Shown: positions 43,999-55,917 of the stretch, piece after piece | How the letters are laid out: the number at the start of each line of letters is the position of its first letter | Position numbering within the stretch: position 1 is the stretch's first letter | DNA from: Chrysaora quinquecirrha | Lineage: Eukaryota; Cnidaria; Scyphozoa; Semaeostomeae; Pelagiidae | DNA: 64,000 bases | Reading direction: 5' to 3' | Assembly (NCBI GenBank): GCA_014526335.1 | Contig: JACTAT010000021.1 | Coordinates: forward strand, 2,244,195-2,308,194 | Translations under genes and position numbers: made by a program | Notes under the pieces: generated by a model | Database searches by the model: none | Told to the model about the DNA's origin: nothing | What the model saw: the letters and a program-made list of their open reading frames with translations, nothing else

Positions 43999-45446
43999 TC
44001 AGCCATGAAGGCCCTCGCATCCATTTCTCATTATCCTGCAGATTGCTCCTCCTCTGCTGCCTGTATCTGCTGGGTTTTCCTTTGTAGGCACGTGTCTCCA
44101 AATGAAACCTTTCTCGCTTATTTTCTTGATTCTGTTACCTACAAACTGTTTGTATTTTCCTTTTTCTTGAAGCCAGTATAGACAAACTGTTGAGTCAGTC
44201 CAACCATAAATTCCTGATATCGGGTACTGAGTGAGTGCTTTAGCTGTGTTGTCCAACAAATTGCTCGTCATGTGACAGCTTACCAATTCCAGTCTTGGGA
44301 TTGTTAAGTCTCGTTTTGCTAGTCTAGATTTTGCCACTAGCAAGCCTTGAGTAATAGCATCTCCTTGATGAACAACAGCGTAGACTGTGGCACAGCATCC
44401 TAAGATGCTGGCATCAGAGAATCCATGTAGCTCAATAGCTGTTATAGGCTCTTTCTTTGCCGTCAAGCATCTTGGAATTGCCATTTGTTCAGGTAAGCTC
44501 TTTAACCATTTTTCCCAACGATTCTTTAAGTCATATGGTAGTTCTGCATCCCAAGAAAGTTTCCTTTCGCATATATCTCGAAATATGACTTTGGCTGTTA
44601 ACAACAAAGGCGAAGCTATGTCCATAGGGTCGTAAACTTTAGCTATTGTACTCAATACAATACGCTTTGTTGCCGCTGGCTCACTCTCTGGAAACTTGAT
44701 AGCAAGTATATCACTTTTCTTTTCCCATGCAATGCCTAGAAGCTTAGTTTCTGTACCTTTGGTACCTAAACTTTCCTTTGCAAAAGTTGTTTCTTCAGGG
44801 TCAATAGTTTCTCCGTCGAGTCTGCTATCATTCGAGTGCCATTTGTGAAGTTCAAATTTTCCTGCTTTGAAAATTGCCACTGATGTCTCTTTAAGTTCTC
44901 TAGTCTCTCTATAGTTGTTTCCACCAAGATTGATATCGACGTAGATACCATCTCTTATTTCTTGTACACATTCGGATACTGCTCTGCAAACTTCTCAAGA
45001 TGTTGCTCTAAAGTTCCCCAAGCAAAAGGGGCTTGGGCCTAGCCCAAACATAGCTCTCGTCACCCGATAAATGATAGGTTTCTTGCTCTGAAGATCTTCT
45101 ATCCAAATGAATCTCAGCACATCTCTTTCTATTTGCTTGATAACAATTTGTAGAAACGCTTGCTTAATGTCCCCTGCCAAATATACTGGCTTGAATCTTG
45201 ATCGTAAGAGAATGTCCAAGATCTTTCGCTGTAGTGGAGGACCGATGTCCAAACACTCGTTCAGTGAAGGAGACTGGGAATCTGCTTTTGCAGACGCATC
45301 ATAGACTATGCGTATTTTCGTTGATTGAGCGTTTGCTCGGACAACTGGTTTGTGAGGAATATAGTGTTCAGCACCTACAGCTATCTTTGGTGCTTCCTCC
45401 ACGATTCCCTCTCTCAACTGCTCCTGAATAATGTTGTGATAAGTCT
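43999..45446 (-). pseudogene. BEL/Pao reverse transcriptase and RNase H, frame-broken
   Basis: The piece 45417-44995 has the RT palm start (IRIVYDASAKA, YLAGDIKQAFLQI). The frame shifts near 45020 and 44960 before the second palm motif, which reads YVDI followed by NLGG where BEL/Pao elements have YVDD. The piece 44880-43999 has the connection and RNase H, with FSDAS and GWTDSTVCLYWL. Losing the second Asp of YVDD would be expected to abolish polymerase activity. Confidence 0.85.
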
Positions 45447-46303
45447 CAAGTAGTGCTGGCTGTTTGTCTAAACGATTTAATCAAAGAATTAAACCTAGCT
45501 TTAGCTACATTCTCGTTGCTTGGAAGTGGCGGATGTGCTGCTTTCCATGGGAGAGAAGTTTCGTACCTCCCATCTTCTCTTTGGATGAGCTGTTCTTTGA
45601 ACTCTTGATAAACACTCATTTGATCCCCCTCAGGCTTGTCTTCAATGCCTAACACATCCAGACTGCATAATTGCATAAAATCATCATTAGAGGTTCTTGT
45701 GAACATAAGTGCTGAATTGGTCTCTTCTCTTCCAGGTGACATAATCACCCATCCGAAGGATGTTTTTTCTGCTATAGCTTCACCAGCTTTCCCAACTCTT
45801 GGAGGTTCAGATGTCTTGATATAGGAGTAGGCACTTGTCCCTAGTATCATATGAACGGGCAGGATATCTTTGGTTGCAACATCCTCCATTTCGACCCCAT
45901 TCAGGTGTGTTTTGGCACTGATGATCTTAGCATACCTTGGGTTTGGTAAGCTGAGCAACACATTTTTCTCAACTGCATTGACTTCCGATCTCATGCTGAA
46001 CTTCTTCGAAGTGTCACTTATTTCAACATCATACACATCTACTTTTCTGTTGGTTATTCCTAGCAGAGTTTCAATTGATTTGTGCTCTTGTCTCACTGGG
46101 CTCTTGTTGATAAGTTTCACTAACGTTGAAGACATGTAATTACTGCTTGATCCAGTGTCCAAAAGTGCTCTGCATTTTATGCCCTCAACTTGGACTACTA
46201 CAACTGGGTGAATCACGTTTTGATCATTGGCTGCTGTCATCCCTGGTTCTCTTTGCTTTTTGTCACAAATGGAAGTATGGTGGCGTTTTGACACACTTGA
46301 CAA
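45446..46303 (-). pseudogene. BEL/Pao aspartic protease region
   Basis: An open piece of 285 codons carries ALLDTGSSSNYM, the aspartic protease active-site motif, followed by the region that links to RT in BEL/Pao polyproteins (KTSFGWVIMSP is typical). It overlaps the Gag zinc-knuckle piece by a frame change near 46290. Confidence 0.85.
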
Positions 46304-47608
46304 TTGATTTTGCTCTTACATTCGTTAGCTCTGTGCTTTTCCCTGTACAATTAAAGCACAATCTCTTGTTACTCAAGATCTTTCTTCTCTCTTCTATTGT
46401 GGTCACTGCTTCACACTCTGAAGACTTATGGTCGCTCTTGTCACAAAATGCATGTCTTTGGCTTTGGTTGGTCTCTTGCTGGAAATGCTTTCTCTCTTTG
46501 AAGTCTCTTGGCTGTTGTCTAGTATCTCTGTCACCAGTCTGTAGAGGGTTCCTGTCGATCCAGTGTCTTAGTGCTTCAAGTAACTTGTGGAAATCCCACT
46601 CTTTCCATTTTGAATCAGTCCTTGTGATGTCTGAACTAATGCCCTCAAGTTTGTCTAATGTTAGACGACATTTCCTGTCACATTTCCCAGTTTTCCCAGA
46701 GTGTCCAAAGCTTGAACATGGCAAAGTAGCTCGTCATAGAATTCATGAATCTTTGGTCTTGTTGTTCCATGTATAGTTGGCAAGCTCATGATCTTTTGTA
46801 TGTGGGCATTGACAACCTCAGCAATGTCACCATATCTTTGCTTTAGCATTGATTTTGCCCTTTCATAACCCTCACTGTCCACAGGAGTTTCTCAATTGTA
46901 GCCCGAACTTTGGGAATGACTAGTTCTTTCAGGTAGGAAAACTTTGCGGCATCTCCAATTGGAGCTTTGTCAATCTGTGTCTCAAATAAGCTCCAAAACC
47001 TAACCCAGTCAAGATGTGTCCCTTGAAACCTAGATATTTGCAAGTCAGGCAGCTTTGTTTGAATTCTTTTCCTTCTGCTAGTTCCAGTTTTTCTTCTCTA
47101 GCTCTATGGCAAATTTCTCTTGGCGTTGCAACTTTGCAGCTTCAGCTTTCTCTTCTTCTACCCTCAGCCTTGCTTTTATTTGGGTCTCAAATTCAATTTG
47201 TTCGCTTCTCTGTTTTTGTTTGTTTTCCTCTTCAATGGTAGACAAAGATGACTCTATTTCACTTAGTGAAAGTTCAAATGGTTCTAAGAATACTTTCATT
47301 TCTTTTGTCCATCCATCGATTGTCTCTTCTGACTCATCCTCCTCGATTAGAATTCCTTGGACATCTTGAATCAAATCCAGACACTCCTCGATCTTCGATG
47401 CAAGAAGCTTTCTTTGGCGATTTAAATGCTCATTTCTCCCATGAAATAAGATTTCTTTTGTCGATTTGTCGAAATAGGTTAATTTCTTCAATACAGACTG
47501 GATTAATAATCTTTTCGATGCAAGTTCCTGTTTGTTTACATTTGATTCGTCAGAGTCAGACGGCCTAACCGACTCAAGCTCTTTTGTTTTTCCTCTCGTT
47601 GTTGCCAT
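46263..47608 (-). pseudogene. BEL/Pao Gag, frame-broken
   Basis: Gag starts at ATG 47608 with a charged, coiled-coil-like N-terminal part. Breaks near 47085 (A-run), 46870 and 46700 split it. The middle has QISRFQGTHLDWVRFW, typical of BEL/Pao Gag. The end has two degenerate zinc knuckles; the first lacks its first Cys (HAFCDKSDHKSSEC), the second starts CFNC. Confidence 0.8.
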
Positions 47609-47699
47609 ACTTTTTTCTGCAAATTCACTCCCCCCAAATACGAATGTTCGATATAATCACAGTCACAAATGATAAACAGTCTCGTCGGAGGTGCCACGT

Positions 47700-48031
47700 T
47701 GTGGTAAATTAGGAAAGAATTCCCACAAAATGGAGGGGTGAAAAGGCAAATATCGCAATTTAGACTAGACAACAAAGATATCACGCCAAGACATGACAAA
47801 ACACGAAATATTACTAAATAACCAACAAACAAAACAGCAGAAGCTAAAGTATAAAAATTGTATTCACTTATCTCTTGTTAATCACGAGTTCTCTGTTCAG
47901 TAAGATCACTAAGAATAAAGCTATTTTCTGATCGCAAGTTGAAGTTCTCTAATCGCAAGTTCTGTCCAGACAGTCACGTTTCTCGAACGTCCTCATAAAA
48001 GTAATTTGCATAACAATGAAGTTTTCCGACA
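47700..48031 (-). repeat. 5' LTR of the BEL/Pao element
   Basis: 332 bp. On the minus strand, just inside the LTR, TGGCACCTCCGACGAG is a plausible primer-binding site (it starts TGG), but I could not name the tRNA. Confidence 0.95.
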
Positions 48032-48054
48032 AACACACTGGAGCTATTTTACTT

Positions 48055-48210
48055 TCAAATAAGCCCCTCCCTCGAATAAGTCCTCCCCTCGAATAACCCC
48101 CACCGTAAAATTCATATTTGCAAATAAGTCCTCCCCTCGAATAAGCCCCCACCGTAGAATTAATTTTTGCAAATAAGCCCCCGGGGGCTTGTTCGAGGAT
48201 TTACGGTAAC
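48055..48210. repeat. Continuation of the GAATAAGCCCC minisatellite
   Basis: Units such as CCTCCCCTCGAATAAGCCCC and the inverted end GGGGGCTTGTTCGAGGATTT are present. It was separated from 41525-41800 by the retrotransposon insertion. Confidence 0.8.
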
Positions 48211-48345
48211 TAAAAGAAAGTTTTCTACCATGTTCTGACAAAACTGTCTCGTCCATTAGTAGTACCTAATAATCATGGTAACCAATAAAATAATTCAGAA
48301 TGTTTTGATACAAACAATCTAAGCTGTTTCTAAATTGTTTTTAAT

Positions 48346-49356
48346 CTATCCACTGCTGTTTCCAATGAAATGCGACAAGCCTCTTTGCTGTATAAGGGTT
48401 CTTCGAATGGCCTTCTTGAAATCACGTGAGATAAACGTGTAAATGATTGGGTTTATGATACTGTTTATGTACGTAATCGTACCGAGAAATTTCACGACAA
48501 AAACCGAAAAGTAGAAATTATCGTGACTTGTGTCCACGAATGCGACAACGAGAAAAGGAACCCAGCAAATAATCAAAACTCCAAGTACTATCCCAAGAGT
48601 CTTTGCGGCCTTCAGGTTTCTTTCTTTGCGAGGAGATTGTCTCCGCTGACCAGGCACATTTGTGTCTTCGCAGGCGCTGTTTTCGATTTCAGTTTTGACG
48701 CTTTCGATCTGCATTGCATGTCGTTTCGCCACTCGTAAAAGTTTTCCATACATGATTACATTGAGTACAATCGTTAGCGACGCGATTGAGAATGTTACGA
48801 GTAAATATTCTTGTCGAAAGACCTTTGTGTAAACGCAATATGCGACGAGCGAGGCGTCGATATCATGTGAGCTATTTGATTGCCAACCCACAAAGCTCGG
48901 CAAAGAGAAAATAATACTAACCAACCATAACAAAACCAGAGATTTGCATGTTCTCATTTGGGACATGATTTGATGATATCGAAACGGTCTGATTACGGCC
49001 TCGTATCTGTCGTAACTTATTACGCCAAGCGTAAATATCGACAGAATGGACGTAAACACAGTGAGTCCGAATGTGATTTGACATGACGTCATCCCTTGCG
49101 TGATCGTTGCTTTATCAGCTAAAACCAACTGAACAATCCATAATGGAATACTCACAGCCAGAACGAGGATATCAGCTACTGCGAGATTTACGACGAAAAG
49201 ATGCGCCGGTACTTGTCGTAACGAACGATAACGAATAACACAAATAATAACGACAGCGTTAGTGATGAAACCGACCAATGAGATGATTGGAAGGAGGATA
49301 TTGAAAGCCATCAGTTCTGAGTTCGTTAGCAGTGGTGTTATTGTTGTGTTCGCCAT
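48346..49356 (-). CDS. Class A (rhodopsin-family) G protein-coupled receptor, single exon
   Basis: An intact 336-residue ORF shows seven hydrophobic segments with class A landmarks: N33 in TM1, LAVAD (58-62) in TM2, C92 and C174 for the extracellular disulphide, DRY (116-118), CWVP (264-267) and NPIIY (302-306). A basic third loop and a C-terminal RDFKKAIRR helix 8 follow. N3 is a possible glycosylation site. The residue where opsins carry the retinal lysine (six before the NP Asn) is Tyr296, so it is not an opsin. The ligand is unknown; amine, melatonin or peptide-like receptors are all possible. The ATG at 49356 has no strong competitor, though a TTTCTAG acceptor just upstream suggests a 5' UTR exon. 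Confidence 0.93.
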   Translation of the reverse strand: MANTTITPLLTNSELMAFNILLPIISLVGFITNAVVIICVIRYRSLRQVPAHLFVVNLAVADILVLAVSIPLWIVQLVLADKATITQGMTSCQITFGLTVFTSILSIFTLGVISYDRYEAVIRPFRYHQIMSQMRTCKSLVLLWLVSIIFSLPSFVGWQSNSSHDIDASLVAYCVYTKVFRQEYLLVTFSIASLTIVLNVIMYGKLLRVAKRHAMQIESVKTEIENSACEDTNVPGQRRQSPRKERNLKAAKTLGIVLGVLIICWVPFLVVAFVDTSHDNFYFSVFVVKFLGTITYINSIINPIIYTFISRDFKKAIRRTLIQQRGLSHFIGNSSG

Positions 49357-49379
49357 GATTTAGTCCACCAACTTGGTTC

Positions 49380-50080
49380 CTCGCTCTTTTCTCTAGAAAT
49401 AAAACGGAAATTTAAGTTGTTGCGTCTTTTTTTCTGTGATGAGCATGAACCGACCTCGCATAAATTAGCCATGCGTATAAGATATCTGTTTAATCTACGA
49501 AATTAAAAGTCATCTTATATTTGGTTAATTTTGATTTAAAGAAATAAATATTAATGTATATAAAACAGGTTCAATCTTAAATAAACGTCATCAAATTGCT
49601 TTTAATCAAGTTTCGTATCGTATTTTTACCAGGTACCGACCGTGCGTACATTTTGAATTCTGTTCTTGTGATAACGTATTTCCTAGATTGCCCTCGCTAA
49701 AATCTCAGAAGTAGATGAGCTAACGAACTAACGGGTGTTCAATCCTGGCTGTTACGCTTCCATGGCTAGGATTAGACTACGACGTCACAGCACCTTCGAG
49801 ATGTGGAGTGGAAGGTGGGGGATGTGGAGATGAATAGTTGAATTTTGGGGAAACCTCTCAAATATCCAAGCAAAGAAAAGGGAAATAGGTTAGCGAAGGG
49901 AATGATGCATTAATTGGTTTTGCACCGGTTGTAGAAATTTGCATAGTAGAGCCTTGGTAGCTCATCCTCAGGAACTCGAAGGACCCGCAGGAATTCTGCG
50001 GAACGAAAGAGCTGTTTGACAGAGCTCCAGATTAGGGTTCTGATTTAGATTCCTAGCTTGCTCAGTTGTCCATTAGACTT
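49380..50080. other. GPCR upstream region with a SINE fragment
   Basis: No gene recognised. At 49740-49835 the minus strand shows GGTGCTGTGACGTCGTAGTC and related SINE-like text. Confidence 0.45.
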
Positions 50081-50083
50081 ATT

Positions 50084-50224
50084 ACAAGAGTCCGTTAATA
50101 TCTCCAACGACATTTGGTTGCTGTTGTTGTTATTTTTGTTGTTGTTGTTGTTGTTTTTGTAAAGAGGCAGTTCATAATGGTTTCAGCGAATGGCCGTTGT
50201 TGTTGAGAGCCTTGTAATAAATCT
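50084..50224. repeat. AGACTTATTAC MITE copy
   Basis: Left end TAGACTTATTACAAGAGTCC, internal TTG repeat, right end CCTTGTAATAAATCTA. Confidence 0.65.
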
Positions 50225-51204
50225 AGCTGTTAATGAAACCTTTCCGAGTTTCTGTCTCGGTAACCTGTGCTTTTGTAATTTTATGATTAGGCCCATCTCA
50301 TAAAAACTTAATAAATTGAAATTTATTTTTATCTTATCAACGAATGAATAATACTTTCTGTTTATTGCTGAAAAATTTCGCTTCTAAGTGTCCCAAGGTC
50401 AGTTTTTGCGTCATGCGGCGATAAAACAGACTGAAAATGACTGATAAACTTGCACCCAACAAAAACCTTCGCCTGTGGCTTTCCTATTTATTGTAAACTG
50501 TTTTAAGTGATTCTCTTCTCCTTTACATTTTGATAAGTCGAGCTGTGGTCTAGCTGCCGTTTTTCTTACAAGTTCACAATTGAATTGAATGAATAAGCTC
50601 CGTTTTGTAAGATATCCCATGATGCAAAGCTTGCATGGCATTTCCTGTCTAAATAGAGTTGAGATACTTCATGTGCTTCTGAAACGAAATTCACTTTTCT
50701 AACTCTCAAGAAAAATTTTTCTTGACCTTCTCCACTGAAGGTATTCTACAGCTTCACGAAACTAAAGAACTTTTTCATTTCTTCAATTGCAGTGTTTCAA
50801 ATACTCAAATACGATAATCTTAGTTTCGAACAAGCCATAGAGTTTGCTAATTCTAACGGCCTACGCACCTTAAACTCCTAACTGTCTCAAGATTTCCTTG
50901 TGTGGGATGCTTGAAGGGCTACTAATCCCTTTATTCTAGAGCGAATTAAGTTTTGATACTCTCTCCATAACGGTTCACCCTATTTTCATAAGAACAATTT
51001 TATGAGAACATGCTTAGGCCAGAGCCCTTAGAAAATCGGCTGAATATGAAAATGAGGAGAGTTAGCCGCCCATCATAATCGAAAGCAAGCAAACATAAAC
51101 TAGCTACTGCATTTTTACACAAACCTACAATCATCGCCAAAAGTATTTGGGACAGTATGTTATAAGTATGTTTTACCCTTAAAAACCCGGTCCCATTATC
51201 ACAT

Positions 51205-51300
51205 ATTTGGATAATTAGACCCCCTTCCCCGCGACTCAATGTTGGGATAACTGTCAACATCGCTTTTACCAACATTGAGTCGGGGGAGAACGGGTATGCG
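51205..51300. repeat. Palindromic repeat, CAATGTTGG/CCAACATTG, copy 1
   Basis: CGACTCAATGTTGG is inverted as CCAACATTGAGTCG about 25 bp later. A second, diverged copy is at 60835-60925 with the same preceding ATATTTGGAT. Confidence 0.65.
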
Positions 51301-51389
51301 AGAGCGGGAATTTTAGAGAAATTCGAAGTGTCCCGGCATTTTTGGCGAGGATTGTAGTAGCTACATCTCCAAAAATTAATTTAAAAAAG

Positions 51390-51512
51390 TACTCTCTAAG
51401 TAAGCCGAGGAATTAAAGACAGATTAAGAACGTTGAGGCTGAGAATAGGCGAATTGTCAAGAACATCTAGCGTCGACCAAAATTTACTGGTTCTTATAAA
51501 AAACAGTGTTTT
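51390..51512. repeat. Dispersed repeat ending GGTTCTTATAAAAAAC, copy 2
   Basis: Matches 7360-7495 in order and orientation of motifs. Confidence 0.6.
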
Positions 51513-54500
51513 TAATTTTTAGTAGCATTTCTTGTATGGTAAAAGTAGCATTAAGGGATTACAGGTGCTGCAAGAACCCTCCGCAGGACAAAATTACTAA
51601 GGGATCAGTAGCCTCGGCATCCAGCATAAATAAAAAGAGCATTGTGAATTATGTATCTTAAACTTTGAGTTATATATAAGAACTATTAATTGGAACAGGG
51701 TGACGTTAGAAAAGCCCTACTCGAATTAGCCTACTAGCGTTAAATTATGGTCCTTCATCCCTAAAACATTTTTTCAGCGGTTGCACTCTTCAGAATAGCG
51801 TATACAAGATCCCTGTCGAAACAAAAGGATTTCGAAAGGATTTCAATGAAACAATAGGATTAACGGCAAGGGTGTACGAGACTTCCTAGGAGTAAATTGC
51901 CCCACAGATGGCTTGACAAGCAAATTTGAAACACTTAGTTGTAACTTGTCGCATTGCTTCAATAACTTGGTCATTAATAAGCAAAATTTTCCAAATCTTC
52001 GGATATAAATTTGATGATTTTTTATGCATTCCTGGTCGAGGTTTTACGTAACTTCAGGGTAACCCTGGCGTAACTAGTTTCTTCAGAGGTTAAGCACGAG
52101 TGGAGAAAACTGAAAAGGCCAAATTAACCCTGAAGCTAGTCTTCTTTAAGTGTGCTAGGATTTTCTTATACCATACATCGATTGTATGGAAGGGAAGTAT
52201 AGAAGCTAGAGCCATCATCCCAATAACAGGAACATTCGAATTGAAACTGTAATCTTCTGCAATTCAATCCAAATAGAACAGGGTAGCGATTGAAGAACGA
52301 AGTAGACTTAATGATTCATGCCCTTAATAAGATGTCTATAACATAAATACGCAACGAAATAGGCAAAAGACAGCTATACCCTGCTTCACAATGCTCCGTC
52401 CTGCGTAGGCTTCAAATCTGTCAGTAAAAACAAGACCTTCTCATCAAAACCATCGCTTGCATCAACCCAGTAGTTAGCAGATAGAAACACGACTGTATCA
52501 TTCACTGAAGCATGACTCGAAAATCGAACATTTTCGAAAATTCATATTGAAATCGTCACTGGCCGCAAATTTCAAAAGGACAAAGGATATATATGTGGGC
52601 TTATTGAAAATGCGGATTTGTATCAAAAAGCAACGATATTTATGATAAGAAGACAACGATGTATTGATCAGATTAAATAACTTTATGAAACTGTTAAAAA
52701 GAGAATGATTTTTCATGACCCAACTCAATACTCAATACCAGTAAGACCGCCCATGCACATATTTGGAAGGAGCCAAGAACTACTATCTATTGTTAGATCT
52801 CTTGCCCTCACCAAAAATGGGGTTTTTGTCACCCTTTCTCCCTTCCAGATTTATATTTTGGCACTGGTACCCTGGGTAGCAGGGGGTGAAGAACTGGGAA
52901 GGAGATGAAGAGAGTAGAATGCAGTGGGAGAAGTAATATCAAAAGGCAAGAAATACAGTAGGGTTCCCAACCGGGAAATAATATAATTTTGGTACGCATA
53001 TGTACCGCTCATATGGGTGGGTTTTTACCCTGAAAATTCGGTATTTCCACCCGGTACAAGGTTGATCGAAAATATCCTAGTATATGAGAGGGCTAAACTG
53101 CTTCATAAGGAATTCACGAATTTTACCCCTGATCTTTGCTGTGAACCTTATTCATAACCATGATTATGAGCTATTTCCCTCAATCAACCCACACGATTTC
53201 AGGAAATTCTTCTGCCCTCCGCTGTCCCAAAAACTCTTAGCCATTCTCATCGGATACGAATCAGGGCAAGGCTAAATAGCTCCCCCCCCCCAAGGTACAG
53301 CAAGCCATCTACTCCCTCCTCCTAGGAGTACGGCCTTTCTAGATGATTTCCTAGGTTAGCTTTATTTCTACTAAATACTCCAACCAATCTTCTTGAGCAA
53401 CTCGCAATATAAGATACAGCTCCCTTCCACTTCTCCCCTCCTCCCGTATAAAAAACGTGTAATAAGGATTTTCCCAGTTCTTCGAAGGGCAGAGCAGAGA
53501 CACACAAACACAGACATGAACTTGAGAGCGATCTTGACATTATCTTTTCATGTTCCATATTCAACGATTCCAGGCTAAACGGCATTGCAGCAATAAGGGC
53601 TTCCCTGAGCCAGATAAGAACATTACAGCCTCTCGCAAGCACTGTACGTCTTCTTTATAATATAGACTAATGGTACAGTACAGCCTTTCACAAGCACTGC
53701 CTGTCCGTAATATAATACTGAGAATAGGGCTCGGGAGCTTTCGCAAGCCTCCCGGCCTAATGGCTATCTACCTTATAGTAGAGCCTTACTTTGCCATACT
53801 TTCCTTTGCTTTCCTATCTCTATCTCCTCGCTTCTGAAGCTAAGTTAGATACTTCTATATATGCAAAATATTCAGAAATAAACAGGAAACATTACAAATT
53901 CGTGAAGATATAGAAGTTAGAGAAATACCGAAACACCAATACAAAGATTTCCTGCATACGTGGTATTAACGACGTCTAATACAAAATCCGGTAAAACGTG
54001 AAACAACTAAGTACTACAGTAGGTGACGAACAGAGATTAGTGCTAAGTTACGTTATGTTACGTCCATAAGAAATACTTGTGAATGAATGAAACTAAGAAA
54101 ACTTAAAGGCCTAAAAGCTGGCAGTATCACAAACGGTCTTAAAACTCTCTACCCAGAGGCGCCGGTAGCAAGGCATCGGGGCACACAAGGTAGTGGGGGA
54201 AGAAGCAGCAAATTCAGGGTAAATAACAGGAAATCAAAATTTTCACATCTTTTACGAGGGCAGGGGGGGGGCGATTGCTTCCGCTGTCCCAATGCTTCTG
54301 GAGCCCATTGTTTTTCAAAGTGCGAAACCTCCTCCGCACTTCCCAAAACTTAGCCAATTGAAAGAACGAGAATTGAATACGATAAGAAAAGAATCAAAGG
54401 GAGTGGTCTTCGAATTTGATCCCTGATTCAGTTCTGATTGAAATGGTCTCATTTGAGTTTCACAACAGAGGTCCGTCTGCGCCTTATGCTATCAAAGACC

Positions 54501-55917
54501 TTATAACTGTTAAAAACTAATCTAGCAACATCTTAAGAGACTTTCCATCACCATTTATGAGAAGAACCAAATCATTGAAACTTTTTGGCCTTTCTTAAAC
54601 ATGCGAGTCTTAAGTGTCTCTAATTAGATTTTCAACCATTCCCTAACAAAGGTTTTAAGTTTAGACGATTTCACCTAAACTCAGACAGATTAAGAAAAAA
54701 GCCGGACTTTTATGCAAGTTACTTAATTAAAATTCTGGGATCATTTTCATTGAAATTAATACACAATATTTCAATTTTCAGGCGATATTTTTGCTCATAA
54801 ATCGTTCTCCATGTACTTGCGTTTGTGCCAGCTGCAAACAAAGGAGACATAAGGTGTGGGTCGCGCAGATATACCACGTGAAATCACGAAAGAAGGGGGA
54901 TTTGGCGCGAAAATGCCTGTACAAAAACTAGAGGGCGCGCAATTTATACCAACAGAGCTTTTGATTTATTTGAATAACGGTAAAATTTTTAGTCAGAATT
55001 GGCATGTCTATTCCATTGATATCGATCGGTGTGGTGAAGTCTTTTCGCATCTTCATATAGGACAAGGAATTCCTTGTCATTTCATTTCGTTTGAAGAAAA
55101 AACTAGAAAAGGTTTTTAATCAATTCCCAAAGCTTAATGTGGAACAAGATACCTTGTCCAGTGGACCATTCATCGTAGAATGCGTCAAAATTGAAAAGTT
55201 GCTTAAGGATTTTATCCTTAGTAGTATAAAAGCTCTTTAAATTTTTCGGCCTTCTACTACATGAAGGTTCCTTATAAAGTGGTTCTTAACAAAAAGGCGT
55301 GTAGATATCATACCAATCATACCCTTCTTCTAGTGATTGTCCATCATGTTTAGACGTCTATTGCTTGAGTTTGTTAACCTTCCTTATAGCAACAATGATA
55401 AAAGCTCTTAGAAGCATCAATGTCTAATCATTCCATCTGAGATTGATTTTGATAAACTACTGAATAAGCCTCAAACTATCAATTCAATAAATAACCATAA
55501 CTCCTGGGGTGATGGTTTGACTACCCAAAGTGAAAATAACAATGCCTCATCTTATTATTGGTCATTTCGTTGGAACATCTGTTTTGTGAATCATGCGTGA
55601 TTATCACAACATATCCCACGATTTAAACTGATAATAACCATTACTATCAATAATAACTCTTGTTTATTGGTTTTTCAAGGATACTGAAAATATTAATGAT
55701 AATGATAATTTTGCAATTTCCTGCCAGCAGAGTTGTGAGATAAAATTCAAAATAGTCATTAAAAATAGAAATTTTGCATATCTGTCGATACGAGTCGATA
55801 TCAGTGCTTTAGTCTTGCCTTGTTCTCAGCTGGTATGAAAACATCCTGTGTTGGCAAATTTGTTTTTTATTGATTTTTCCTCAGTCATTCTGGAAGCTGA
55901 CAAAGTTAGTTCGAGTC

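Larger units (their letters stand above)
41967..48031 (-). mobile_element. Complete BEL/Pao LTR retrotransposon (6,065 bp)
   Basis: Two 332-bp LTRs that look identical by eye flank an internal region coding on the minus strand for Gag, aspartic protease, reverse transcriptase, RNase H, integrase and a C-terminal DUF5641-like domain. That order (integrase last, Pao-type RT) is typical of BEL/Pao. LTR ends are TG...CA. A 4-bp target duplication AACA lies at 41963-41966 and 48032-48035. A purine tract (GGGGGAGGG) abuts the 3' LTR at 42299-42309. Reading frames are broken about ten times, and the second catalytic Asp of the RT is missing. It has inserted into the GAATAAGCCCC minisatellite region. 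Confidence 0.95.
50225..55915. other. Intergenic region, no gene recognised
   Basis: ORFs are short and carry no known motif. Minor repeats are listed separately at 51205-51300 and 51390-51512. Short homopurine or C-runs occur near 53285 and 54263. Confidence 0.5.

Noticed and set aside
48346..49356. Opsin
   Set aside because: The Schiff-base lysine position holds Tyr296.
54856..55119. Small ORF of 87 codons as a gene
   Set aside because: No motif, no splice context and no homologous look; length is within chance expectation.
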